From assembly GCA_000504625.1 (NCBI GenBank), contig AZHR01000006.1:1-58829 (forward strand): a DNA stretch of 58,829 nucleotides, written 5' to 3'. Both the position numbers and the translations under genes were made by a program. Positions within the stretch are counted from its first letter, which is position 1. The number at the start of each line of letters is the position of its first letter. This stretch comes from an alpha proteobacterium SCGC AAA240-E13 (GTDB lineage: Bacteria > Pseudomonadota > Alphaproteobacteria > Pelagibacterales > Pelagibacteraceae). Of the stretch, positions 8,356-16,165 are shown piece by piece. The notes below the pieces were generated by a model, which saw only the letters and a list, made by a program, of their open reading frames with translations, did not search any database and was not told the DNA's origin.

Positions 8356-9431
8356 TGCATATAAATGGAAAAGCTTTTAGAACAATTTGGTTTGATGAAG
8401 AAAATCAAGCGGTAAAAATTATTGACCAAACTAAACTTCCTCATAAATTTGAAGTAAAAAATCTTAAAATAGTCAAGGATGCTATAAATGCTATCAAAAC
8501 CATGGAGGTGAGGGGAGCACCTCTCATAGGAGCTACAGCAGCTTATGGAGTAGTTTTAGCCATTATGGAAAATAATGATCCTAAATTTATTAAAACAAGC
8601 TGTGAAAATTTAATTAAATCTAGACCCACTGCAATAAATTTAAAATGGTCAGTGAATAGAATGTTAAAAAAATTGTCAGCTGTAAATCATAATGAAGTTT
8701 TAAAAATTGCTTTAGAAGAAGCAAAATTAATTTGTGAAGAAGATATAAAATTTTGTGAAAATATTGGACTTAATGGATTAAAAATTATTGAAGAAATTTA
8801 TAATAAAAAGAAAAATACAGTAAATATTTTAACTCATTGCAATGCAGGTTGGCTTGCAACAATTGATTGGGGCACAGCTACTTCACCAATTTATCATGCA
8901 CACCAAAAAGGAATTAAAGTTCATGTTTGGGTTGATGAAACAAGGCCAAGAAATCAAGGCGCTTCCCTAACTTCTTATGAATTAAATGAAGAAGGAATAT
9001 CCAACACAATTATTGCTGATAATGCTGGCGGAATATTAATGCAAAGAGGTGAAGTTGATATGTGCATAGTCGGTACCGATAGAACAATTGCTACAGGTGA
9101 TGTTGCTAATAAAATTGGAACCTATCTAAAAGCTTTAGCTGCTAAAGATAATAACGTTCCTTTTTATGTAGCTTTACCAAGCTCAACAATAGATTGGGAA
9201 ACCACTGACCTAAAAAGGATTCCAATTGAAGAAAGAAATTCAGAAGAATTATCCCATGTAGAAGGATTAGATGAAAATAATAATATTAAAAAAGTATTAA
9301 TTTATCCGAAAAAAAGCAAAGCAATGAACTTAGCTTTTGATGTCACGCCAGCCAAATATGTAACAGGATTAATTACCGAAAAAGGGGTTTGTGAAGCGTC
9401 TAAAGAAGGTTTAAAAAAATTGTTTAAGTAA
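8355..9431 (+). CDS. mtnA: Methylthioribose-1-phosphate isomerase
   Basis: A 358-residue protein related to eIF2B. The N-terminal MEVRGAPLIGATAAYG motif binds substrate, NILTHCNAGWLAT carries the catalytic Cys, and GTDRTIATGDVANKIGTY the catalytic Asp. It converts MTR-1-P to methylthioribulose-1-phosphate. It is coupled to mtnP by a TAATG overlap. No mtnB, mtnC or mtnD follows; the next large gene encodes a class II aldolase fused to a dehydrogenase, which points to a different downstream route. Confidence 0.94.
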   Translation: MHINGKAFRTIWFDEENQAVKIIDQTKLPHKFEVKNLKIVKDAINAIKTMEVRGAPLIGATAAYGVVLAIMENNDPKFIKTSCENLIKSRPTAINLKWSVNRMLKKLSAVNHNEVLKIALEEAKLICEEDIKFCENIGLNGLKIIEEIYNKKKNTVNILTHCNAGWLATIDWGTATSPIYHAHQKGIKVHVWVDETRPRNQGASLTSYELNEEGISNTIIADNAGGILMQRGEVDMCIVGTDRTIATGDVANKIGTYLKALAAKDNNVPFYVALPSSTIDWETTDLKRIPIEERNSEELSHVEGLDENNNIKKVLIYPKKSKAMNLAFDVTPAKYVTGLITEKGVCEASKEGLKKLFK

Positions 9432-9628
9432 AAAATAAAATTTTAACAGTTGTTTTAGTAATAGTTGTAATAATAATTCTCTTTTTAATTCGAAACATTT
9501 ATAGCGACTATAACTTAAAAAAAACTGTTGCCGCATGTGTTTTGGCTCAAAAACAAACTTCTAATTCATTTAATATAGAAAAAGCCAAAAAATTCTGTGA
9601 AGATAAAATAAGAAAAAATAAAAAGTAA
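9428..9628 (+). CDS. Small single-pass membrane protein without a canonical start
   Basis: This frame directly follows mtnA. It encodes a short N-terminal Lys/Asn segment, then a strong membrane helix (LTVVLVIVVIIILFLI) and a polar tail with two cysteines (AACVLAQK and KFCEDKI), ending at TAA 9626-9628. The amino-acid pattern looks protein-like, but no ATG, GTG or TTG is in place. Upstream is an in-frame stop at 9425-9427, and the first possible unusual start is ATT at 9440. It may use a rare start codon, have lost its start, or contain a sequence error. Function unknown. Confidence 0.45.
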   Translation, partial: VKNKILTVVLVIVVIIILFLIRNIYSDYNLKKTVAACVLAQKQTSNSFNIEKAKKFCEDKIRKNKK

Positions 9629-9649
9629 AATTTTTCTAAATAAAATAAT

Positions 9650-11683
9650 TTATCTTAATGAAGCAGCTATATTACCACCATCAACAGTAAGGACAGCACC
9701 AGTGGTTTTTTTTGAGACAGCTAAATGAAAAAATGCTTTAGCAACATCTTCTGCTTTAACTTCATTCAATAACAAATTTCTTTTCATATAGTCATCAGTA
9801 CTAATTGATCTTGCTTTTGCTCTTGTTTTGATCATTTTGTCATTCATTAAACCGCTTCTTATTCTGTCTGCATTTACTCCATTAGATCTAATTCCATAAG
9901 ATCCATAATCTACAGCATATTGTTTACATAAACTAAGCAAAGCAGATTTCGGTAACCCATAAGGTCCAAAATTTTTTCCAGGATTTACAGATTGTTTTGA
10001 AATATTGAAAAGTAGACAACCATTGGTATTTTGTTTTTTCATTATTTTAATGGCTTCGGACGCACAATTTTGATGAGAAAAGAAATTATCTTCGAAACTC
10101 TGTCTTAATATGTCATCGCTAACTTCACCGATGGCACCTTCAGTTGCTGTTCCAGCGTTTGAAATTAAAATATCTATTCCTCCATATTTTTCACAGATTT
10201 GATTGAAAACTTTTTTGACTCTTTTTTTATTTCTAACATCACAATGAATACAAAGCTCTTTAATTTTAGATTGTAAATTCTTTAATCTTTCTAGATTATA
10301 ATCAAGTAGGATAACTTCAGCTCCATAACTCTTAAACATTTTATAAGTTTCAAAGCCTATAGTTCCTGTACTACCGGTAATTACAACAATATTACCTTCA
10401 AGAAGTTTTTTTTGTTTTTTGATTTTGGCTTGTTCTAGGGACCAATACTCAACATCAAAAAGATCTTTTTCTGGAATAAATTTGTAAGTAGAAGTTTCTT
10501 CAACTGAAGTAATTACTTTGGCATTTGTTTCTGTAAGATCTCCAGCTATTCTTGCTGAATTTAAGTCTTTACCAACACTAAACATTCCAACATTTTGTAC
10601 TAAAACTATTCTTGGTGAAGTATCTAACATTACCTTTTTTTCTTTAACTTTATTCTTATTTACATTAAAATATTTGATATATTTTTTTCTATAATTTTCG
10701 AAAGCCTTTTTTGCTGTTTTATTAAATTCATCAATGGTAGAATTTTTCTTTGGGGTTATTATTAATGGAAAAGGTTTAACTCTAATTACGTGATCAGGAG
10801 TTGCAGTTCCTTTTGATGAATAAGATCTTACATTTTTTCCATTTATAAAATATTTTAAGTGTTTATTTAATCTATAATTAATTACAAATTTTTGATCTTT
10901 ATTTTTAGATAAAAGACCTCTTATTACTGGGGCAATTTCATGAATATCGAATTTTGTAGAGAAACTTTTAATTTGTTTAATTTTTTTAACTTTAAGTTTT
11001 CTAATAGCTCTTTCAGCCTCTGACACATATTTTATCATTAAGCTATATGCTTCTTTAGCATCATTATCAAAAGTAAAGATTCCGTGGTTCATTAATATTA
11101 AACAGTTAATGTTTGGATTTTTTGAGTAAATTTCATTTATTTTTTTAGCTAGCATAAAACCAGGCATCACATACGGCACTATGCTGACTTTGTCTCCAAA
11201 TATTTTTTTACAAAAATTTAATCCTCCTGGTCTGTTGGTTAAATTTAAGATCGCATCGGAGTGAGTATGGTCTACATATTTAAAAGGTAAAAAAGCATGT
11301 AAAAAAGTTTCAACAGACGGATTTGGTGATTTAATATTAATTAAGTTTTTTTTTTGGAAATTAACCATATCTTCATCAGATAAGTATTTTTTCTTTTTCA
11401 TGGCTAATAATGGCTCCAGCTTGACGGCGGGCAAACCTTCAGGCTCTATATCTGCCATATCCCAACCGCTGCCTTTTACACATAAAACCTCGTATTTTTT
11501 TCCATCCATATCTTTTATTTGCGTTTTTACAGAAGTATTTCCTCCACCATGCAGTACTAATTCTTTATTTTTACCCAATAAACGGCTTGTATATACACGC
11601 AAAGCAACATCTTTGGAAACTCCAAGATTTTTATATTTTTTTACAAATTTTTTAGCTTCTTTATTTGACCAATCGTTTTTCAA
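9650..11683 (-). CDS. Class II aldolase / short-chain dehydrogenase fusion
   Basis: A 677-residue two-domain protein. Residues 1-240 form a RhaD/FucA-type class II aldolase: phosphate loops GGGNTS (46-51) and KGSGWDM (70-76), the PSVETFLH stretch with probable catalytic Glu125, and metal-binding His139, His141 and His200. Residues about 430-677 form an SDR: GSTGTIG (437-443), NAG near 509-511, Y575-x3-K579. The fusion resembles rhamnulose-1-phosphate aldolase/alcohol dehydrogenase proteins, which cleave a ketose-1-phosphate to DHAP plus an aldehyde and turn over the aldehyde. Flanked by mtnPA and a spermidine-synthase fusion, its likely substrate here is methylthioribulose-1-phosphate; rhamnulose-1-phosphate or similar is the alternative. 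Confidence 0.85.
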   Translation of the reverse strand: MKNDWSNKEAKKFVKKYKNLGVSKDVALRVYTSRLLGKNKELVLHGGGNTSVKTQIKDMDGKKYEVLCVKGSGWDMADIEPEGLPAVKLEPLLAMKKKKYLSDEDMVNFQKKNLINIKSPNPSVETFLHAFLPFKYVDHTHSDAILNLTNRPGGLNFCKKIFGDKVSIVPYVMPGFMLAKKINEIYSKNPNINCLILMNHGIFTFDNDAKEAYSLMIKYVSEAERAIRKLKVKKIKQIKSFSTKFDIHEIAPVIRGLLSKNKDQKFVINYRLNKHLKYFINGKNVRSYSSKGTATPDHVIRVKPFPLIITPKKNSTIDEFNKTAKKAFENYRKKYIKYFNVNKNKVKEKKVMLDTSPRIVLVQNVGMFSVGKDLNSARIAGDLTETNAKVITSVEETSTYKFIPEKDLFDVEYWSLEQAKIKKQKKLLEGNIVVITGSTGTIGFETYKMFKSYGAEVILLDYNLERLKNLQSKIKELCIHCDVRNKKRVKKVFNQICEKYGGIDILISNAGTATEGAIGEVSDDILRQSFEDNFFSHQNCASEAIKIMKKQNTNGCLLFNISKQSVNPGKNFGPYGLPKSALLSLCKQYAVDYGSYGIRSNGVNADRIRSGLMNDKMIKTRAKARSISTDDYMKRNLLLNEVKAEDVAKAFFHLAVSKKTTGAVLTVDGGNIAASLR

Positions 11684-11789
11684 AATTAACTCCGTTAGAA
11701 ATATTTATAGCAGTTTTTTATTTGAAAGAAGCATAAAATTTGATTAGTTTTTAAATATCGATTCGCAGTTATAAAAAAGGGTAAATTAT

Positions 11790-12833
11790 ATGGTGAAAGT
11801 TGGTGAACATATTGCTTTGGATTTATTGGGTATAAAACAGGATTATACTCCGAAGTTTTTCGGAAAAATAATTTACAAAATTGCTAAAGCTGCAAAAGTT
11901 GAAATACTTAATGTTTCTCAGCACAAATTTAAACCACAAGGTTTTACTTTAGTAGCACTTTTGGCAGAAAGTCATATGAGTTTTCACACTTTTCCAGAAA
12001 AAAATATAATAAGTTTCGATTTTTTTACCTGTGCAAAAATTTCTCCTTCTGTAGCTTTAGACATACTTAAAAAAGAAATTAAACACGAAAGAATAGTAGT
12101 TAGAAAATTTGATAGAAGCACCGTAGGTCTTTATGATGATATTTATAGCACACCTGGGCAAAAAAAATATTATGTTGTTAACAAAGTTCATGAAGATTTT
12201 GTTTCTAAAGTTGATCAACATATAGAAATTTTAGAATTAGAAGAATTTGGGAAATCTTTATTTATAGATAACGAACTACAGGTTGCTGAAAAAGATGAAC
12301 ATATCTACAGTGGACAGTTTGTAGATTCTGCTATGAGTTTAAATTCCAAAAATTCGAATGCAGCAATAATTGGAGGAGGAGACGGAGGTGTAGCAAGAGA
12401 ATGTTTATCTAGGAGATTTAACTTTGTTGATTGGTTTGAATTAGATCCAGAAGTAGTATCAGCATGCACTAAACATCTTTCCAAAATCGGTAGAAGAGTA
12501 AAAGGAAGTAATACTATAAAATGTGTATGGGGGGATGCTTTTGAAAGTATAAAATCTATAGAGGATTCAAAATACGATAAAATTTTTGTTGATCTTAACG
12601 ATGATCTGTACTGTATTGATCTTGCAGCAAAAAATATGAACAATTTAAAAAGGATTTTAAAACCTGGTGGAGTTATTACCGCACAGGTCGGAAGCCAAGA
12701 TAAAAAACCGAAACAAGTAGATAATTGGCTTAAAATTCTATCTAAAAATTTTGGAAATTCCAAACTTGATGGAGTATTCATTCCTAGTTTCGACTGTAAC
12801 TGGAATTTTGCATCGTCTATCCTCAAATCTTAA
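11790..12833 (+). CDS. S-adenosylmethionine decarboxylase-spermidine synthase fusion
   Basis: A 347-residue protein joining two polyamine enzymes. Residues 1-120 are a prokaryotic AdoMet decarboxylase. Glu60-Ser61 in AESHMSFHTFPE is the self-cleavage site that generates the pyruvoyl group, and His66 and Cys81 stand at the canonical +5 and +20 spacing. Residues about 130-347 are an aminopropyltransferase: Tyr173, GGGDGG at 195-200, and a D-x-x-D segment (DLND, 268-271) for the catalytic Asp. It should make decarboxylated AdoMet and transfer aminopropyl to putrescine, releasing methylthioadenosine for MtnP. The motif after Tyr173 and the lost proline after DLND are unusual, so the amine acceptor is uncertain. 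It is divergent from the aldolase/SDR gene. Confidence 0.88.
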   Translation: MVKVGEHIALDLLGIKQDYTPKFFGKIIYKIAKAAKVEILNVSQHKFKPQGFTLVALLAESHMSFHTFPEKNIISFDFFTCAKISPSVALDILKKEIKHERIVVRKFDRSTVGLYDDIYSTPGQKKYYVVNKVHEDFVSKVDQHIEILELEEFGKSLFIDNELQVAEKDEHIYSGQFVDSAMSLNSKNSNAAIIGGGDGGVARECLSRRFNFVDWFELDPEVVSACTKHLSKIGRRVKGSNTIKCVWGDAFESIKSIEDSKYDKIFVDLNDDLYCIDLAAKNMNNLKRILKPGGVITAQVGSQDKKPKQVDNWLKILSKNFGNSKLDGVFIPSFDCNWNFASSILKS

Positions 12834-12916
12834 TTAAATTTAAGCTGTTTGTAAGTAGTTTTATTGATCCTGGTTGAGATACTTACAGAAGAAGTTTATT
12901 ATTGTGTGAAATCAAT

Positions 12917-13681
12917 ATGACCAACGCATTAGAAATTAAAAATTTAAAAAAATCTTTTGGTAATTTAGAAGTTATTAAAGATCTCTCGCTAACAGCAAAA
13001 AAGGGAGAAGTCATATGTATTATTGGAACGAGCGGATCGGGAAAGAGTACCTTATTACGGTGCGTTAATCTTTTAGAAACTCCTGATTCAGGAGAAGTAT
13101 ATGTGAATGGTGAGTTGATAAAAATGAAAAAAGATAAAAAAGGCAAATTAATTCTTGTTGAACAAAATCAAGTTGACAGAATAAGATCTAAACTAGGTAT
13201 GGTGTTTCAAGACTTTAATTTATGGTCTCACATGACTATCCTTCAAAATGTAATAGAGGCACCTATTCATGTTCAAAAAATTGAAAAGAATATAGCTAGA
13301 AAAAATGGATATCTATTGTTAGAAAAAGTTGGAATAGCTGAAAAAGCAGATCAATACCCAACTAATCTTTCTGGCGGTCAGCAACAAAGGGCAGCTATTG
13401 CACGAGCATTAGCTATGAATCCTGATGTTATATTATTTGATGAACCAACTTCCTCGCTTGATCCTGAACTTGTTGGTGAAGTTTTGAAAGTAATGCAAAC
13501 ACTTGCGGAAGAGGGCCGTACCATGATTATTGTAACTCACGAAATGGGGTTTGCTAAAGGTGTCTCTTCTAAAGTTATTTTTCTTGATCAAGGGCGTATA
13601 GAAGAAGAAGAAACTCCTGATAAATTCTTTAATAATCCACAATCACTAAGATTGAAGCGATTTTTAGCGGCCAATTTATAA
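12917..13681 (+). CDS. Polar amino acid ABC transporter, ATP-binding protein (OccP/HisP-like)
   Basis: A 254-residue ABC ATPase. It has Walker A GTSGSGKST, Q-loop GMVFQDFNLW, signature LSGGQQQRAAIARAL, Walker B VILFDEPTS and the switch His in VTHEMGFA. The HisP/GlnQ family energises uptake of polar amino acids. ATG at 12917 is chosen over an in-frame TTG at 12902 because the conserved N-terminus (ALEIKNLKKSFG) starts just after it. It heads a four-gene transporter set with a binding protein and two permeases. Confidence 0.92.
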   Translation: MTNALEIKNLKKSFGNLEVIKDLSLTAKKGEVICIIGTSGSGKSTLLRCVNLLETPDSGEVYVNGELIKMKKDKKGKLILVEQNQVDRIRSKLGMVFQDFNLWSHMTILQNVIEAPIHVQKIEKNIARKNGYLLLEKVGIAEKADQYPTNLSGGQQQRAAIARALAMNPDVILFDEPTSSLDPELVGEVLKVMQTLAEEGRTMIIVTHEMGFAKGVSSKVIFLDQGRIEEEETPDKFFNNPQSLRLKRFLAANL

Positions 13682-13764
13682 GTATAAATAGGGTATGACA
13701 CTATATATTTATGTTATATCCTAGTTTTAAAAAAAACATATATGGAGGGGAATAGAATAAAATA

Positions 13765-14598
13765 ATGAAAAAATATTTTTTAACACTTATTGCCTTTTTA
13801 TTGATGACTATCTCTGCTGCGTACGCTGGAGACTGGTCTAAAATTAAAATAGGTACAGAAGGAGCATATCCACCTTGGAATGGAACAAATGCTGCTGGAG
13901 AACTTGAAGGTGCAGAAATAGATTTAGTACGTGATCTTTGTGCAAGAATGAATGCTGAATGTGAACTTGTTGCACAAGATTGGGATGGTATTATTCCAGC
14001 TCTGCAAAATGGAAAATATGATGCAATCATGGCCGGAATGTCAATTACAGAAGAAAGAATGCAAGTAATTAACTTTTCACAAGGTTATGCTAATGAGCCA
14101 GCATCTTTTTCAGTATTAAAATCATCTTCACTTGCAGCTTTAGGGCACTCAGGTAAGGTAAACATGGATGCTTTAAATTCTACATCTAAAGGGTTACTTG
14201 CGTCTCTTAAGAGTACTTTAAAAGGAGCTACTGTTGGTGTTCAAGGTTCCACGACGCATGAAAATTTTGTCAAACAAGTTTTGGGTGACTCGGTTACAAT
14301 GAAATCATATGATACGCAAGAAAATCTCGAACTAGATTTAAGCGTGGGTAGAATTGATGCAGCGTTATCGGATCAAGGTTCTATGGAAAAATTCATGGAG
14401 TCAGAAAATGGAAAAGAAATAGTATTTATTGGACCAGGACTTGGAGGAGGCCCTTTTGGAGAAGGAGTTGGGGTTGGTTTACGAAAAAGTGATACCGATC
14501 TCTTAAAAATGTTTAACAAAGCTATTGATTCGGCTAGAGCCGATGGTACGCTTGCTGAACATTTTACTAAATGGTTTGGTAAAGATATTTCAATGTAA
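13765..14598 (+). CDS. Periplasmic amino acid/opine-binding protein (SBP_bac_3, OccT-like)
   Basis: A 277-residue solute-binding protein. A signal peptide ends near SAAYA-GDW. It continues with KIGTEGAYPPWNG, LEGAEIDLVRDLC and DGIIPALQNGKYDAIMAGMSITEER, the typical cluster 3 amino acid-binding pattern; the DAIMAGMSIT and TTHE segments contact the ligand's amino and carboxyl groups. Similarity is to arginine/octopine/nopaline-type binders; the actual ligand is not determinable. A good ribosome site (GGAGGGG) lies about 15 bp upstream. A strong terminator follows, which would raise its expression over the permeases. Confidence 0.9.
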   Translation: MKKYFLTLIAFLLMTISAAYAGDWSKIKIGTEGAYPPWNGTNAAGELEGAEIDLVRDLCARMNAECELVAQDWDGIIPALQNGKYDAIMAGMSITEERMQVINFSQGYANEPASFSVLKSSSLAALGHSGKVNMDALNSTSKGLLASLKSTLKGATVGVQGSTTHENFVKQVLGDSVTMKSYDTQENLELDLSVGRIDAALSDQGSMEKFMESENGKEIVFIGPGLGGGPFGEGVGVGLRKSDTDLLKMFNKAIDSARADGTLAEHFTKWFGKDISM

Positions 14599-14633
14599 TT
14601 GTTTGTTAATTATAATAATTAATAACAATAAAG

Positions 14634-14669
14634 AAGAGCAGCCATTACGTTTGGCTGCTCTTTTTTTTT
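14634..14669 (+). terminator. Rho-independent terminator between binding protein and permease genes
   Basis: A perfect 11-bp stem (AAGAGCAGCCA, 7-nt loop TTACGTT, TGGCTGCTCTT) runs directly into a T tract ending at 14669. It is the clearest intrinsic terminator in the window. It sits 36 bp after the binding-protein stop and ends 13 bp before the permease ATG, so it should cause partial termination and keep permease levels below binding-protein levels. Confidence 0.93.
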
Positions 14670-14682
14670 AGAGGCATAACTC

Positions 14683-15390
14683 ATGGATTTAGAATTATTA
14701 GTTTTAGGAGACAAAGGTTGGGGTGATGAGATGCTTAGGGCAACTTTGGTAACTCTGATGGTAAGTCTTACGGCAATGGGTATAGGTTTATTCATTTCTA
14801 TTTTTGGTACACTGTCAAAATTATCAAATAAATTCTATGTAAGATTGATTGCAGATTTATACACAACTATTGTAAGAGGCATTCCAGAATTACTTGTAAT
14901 TTATTTATTATTTTTTGGTGGTAGCAATGCTGTCATGAGCGTAGCAAAATTATTTGGCTATCATGGCTATATAGAACTTAATGCTTTTGTTATTGGAGCC
15001 ATTGCTATTGGTGCTATATCAGGAGCTTACTCCACTGAAGTCATTAGGGGAGCTTTCTTAGCTGTTCCACGAGGCCAGATTGATGCAGCAAAGTCGGTTG
15101 GAATGAATAAGTTTGTTATTTTTACTAGAATCCTAATCCCGCAAGTTTTGCGGTACGCGCTACCAGGTTTAGGCAATGTTTGGCAATTGACGCTTAAAGA
15201 CACAGCTCTGATAATGGTTACGGGTTTAGTTGAAATTATGAGACAAGCGCATGTTGCTTCTGGTTCTACATACGCACCGTTTACATTTTATATAACTGCT
15301 GCATTACTTTACTTAATTTTAACAACTGCTTCTAATACAATTTTCAATAGTGCTGAGAACTGGGCAAACAAAGGTGTAAGAAGGGCATAG
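14683..15390 (+). CDS. Polar amino acid ABC transporter permease (OccQ/HisQ-like)
   Basis: A 235-residue inner-membrane permease with about five hydrophobic segments. It carries the HEQRO-type region TIVRGIPELLVIYLLFFGG and the ATPase-contact EAA loop STEVIRGAFLAVPRGQIDAAKSVGMN. It pairs with the next permease to form the channel. It starts just after the intrinsic terminator. The next gene starts 2 bp after its stop. Confidence 0.91.
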   Translation: MDLELLVLGDKGWGDEMLRATLVTLMVSLTAMGIGLFISIFGTLSKLSNKFYVRLIADLYTTIVRGIPELLVIYLLFFGGSNAVMSVAKLFGYHGYIELNAFVIGAIAIGAISGAYSTEVIRGAFLAVPRGQIDAAKSVGMNKFVIFTRILIPQVLRYALPGLGNVWQLTLKDTALIMVTGLVEIMRQAHVASGSTYAPFTFYITAALLYLILTTASNTIFNSAENWANKGVRRA

Positions 15391-15392
15391 TT

Positions 15393-16082
15393 ATGAATTA
15401 TGAGTTAATGATAGAAACTTTCCCTAAACTATTAGTAGGTTTAAACATAACAATTCAACTCGTTTCAATCTCTTTATTTGTTGGTTTTTGTTTTGCAATA
15501 GGTTTAGCATTATTAAGACTATCCAATAATATGTTTTTAAATTTTTTTGCAAAAACATATGTTTTTTATTTCAGAGGAACTCCTCTTCTCGTTCAAATCT
15601 TTTTAATCTATTATGGGATTGCACAATTTGAATTTATCAGAGAAAGTTTTGTTTGGTCTTTTTTTAAGGAAGCTTACTGGTGCGGTATACTTGCCTTAAC
15701 TCTAAATACCTGCGCCTATAGTTCAGAAATCATTAGGGGCGGTATACAATCTGTCCCTTTTGGACAGATTGAATCAGCTAAATCAGCAGGTATGAGCGGT
15801 TTTTTGCTTTACAGAAGAATAATATTACCCATCGCTTTTCGGCAAGCACTTCCTGCCTATGGCAATGAAATGATTTTAATGGTTAAGGCGACTTCATTAG
15901 TGAGTACTATAACAATAATGGACATAACAGGAATTGCCAGACTAATAATAGCCAAAACCTTCTCTCCAGTTGAAATTTTTATAGTAGCTGGTTTAATTTA
16001 TTTGACAATTAATTTTATTGTTACACGGTTAGTTAATTTTTGCGAAATAAAATTAACTCCTTACTTGCGACGCGCAGAGTAA
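15393..16082 (+). CDS. Polar amino acid ABC transporter permease (OccM/HisM-like)
   Basis: A 229-residue permease with the paired motifs FYFRGTPLLVQIFLIYYG and SSEIIRGGIQSVPFGQIESAKSAG, the EAA loop that docks on the ATPase. It completes the transporter encoded from 12917. The set is followed within 90 bp by a DadA-like oxidoreductase, which suggests import linked to oxidative deamination or opine cleavage. Confidence 0.91.
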   Translation: MNYELMIETFPKLLVGLNITIQLVSISLFVGFCFAIGLALLRLSNNMFLNFFAKTYVFYFRGTPLLVQIFLIYYGIAQFEFIRESFVWSFFKEAYWCGILALTLNTCAYSSEIIRGGIQSVPFGQIESAKSAGMSGFLLYRRIILPIAFRQALPAYGNEMILMVKATSLVSTITIMDITGIARLIIAKTFSPVEIFIVAGLIYLTINFIVTRLVNFCEIKLTPYLRRAE

Positions 16083-16165
16083 CTTTAAGAATCAAATGAC
16101 AAAAAAAAATAAACTATTTAAATTAGTGCTTATATTAATGCAAACAATTCAAAATGATCTAAGTC

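Noticed and set aside
11400..11747. Plus-strand ORF of 115 codons
   Set aside because: It lies opposite the N-terminal half of the aldolase/SDR gene, whose catalytic motifs are intact; a shadow frame.
12305..12826. Minus-strand ORF of 173 codons
   Set aside because: It lies opposite the spermidine-synthase half of the fusion gene and shows no family motif.
12834..12916. Possible riboswitch upstream of the ABC transporter ATPase gene
   Set aside because: Only weak short pairings are visible in 83 bp and no known riboswitch core could be recognised.
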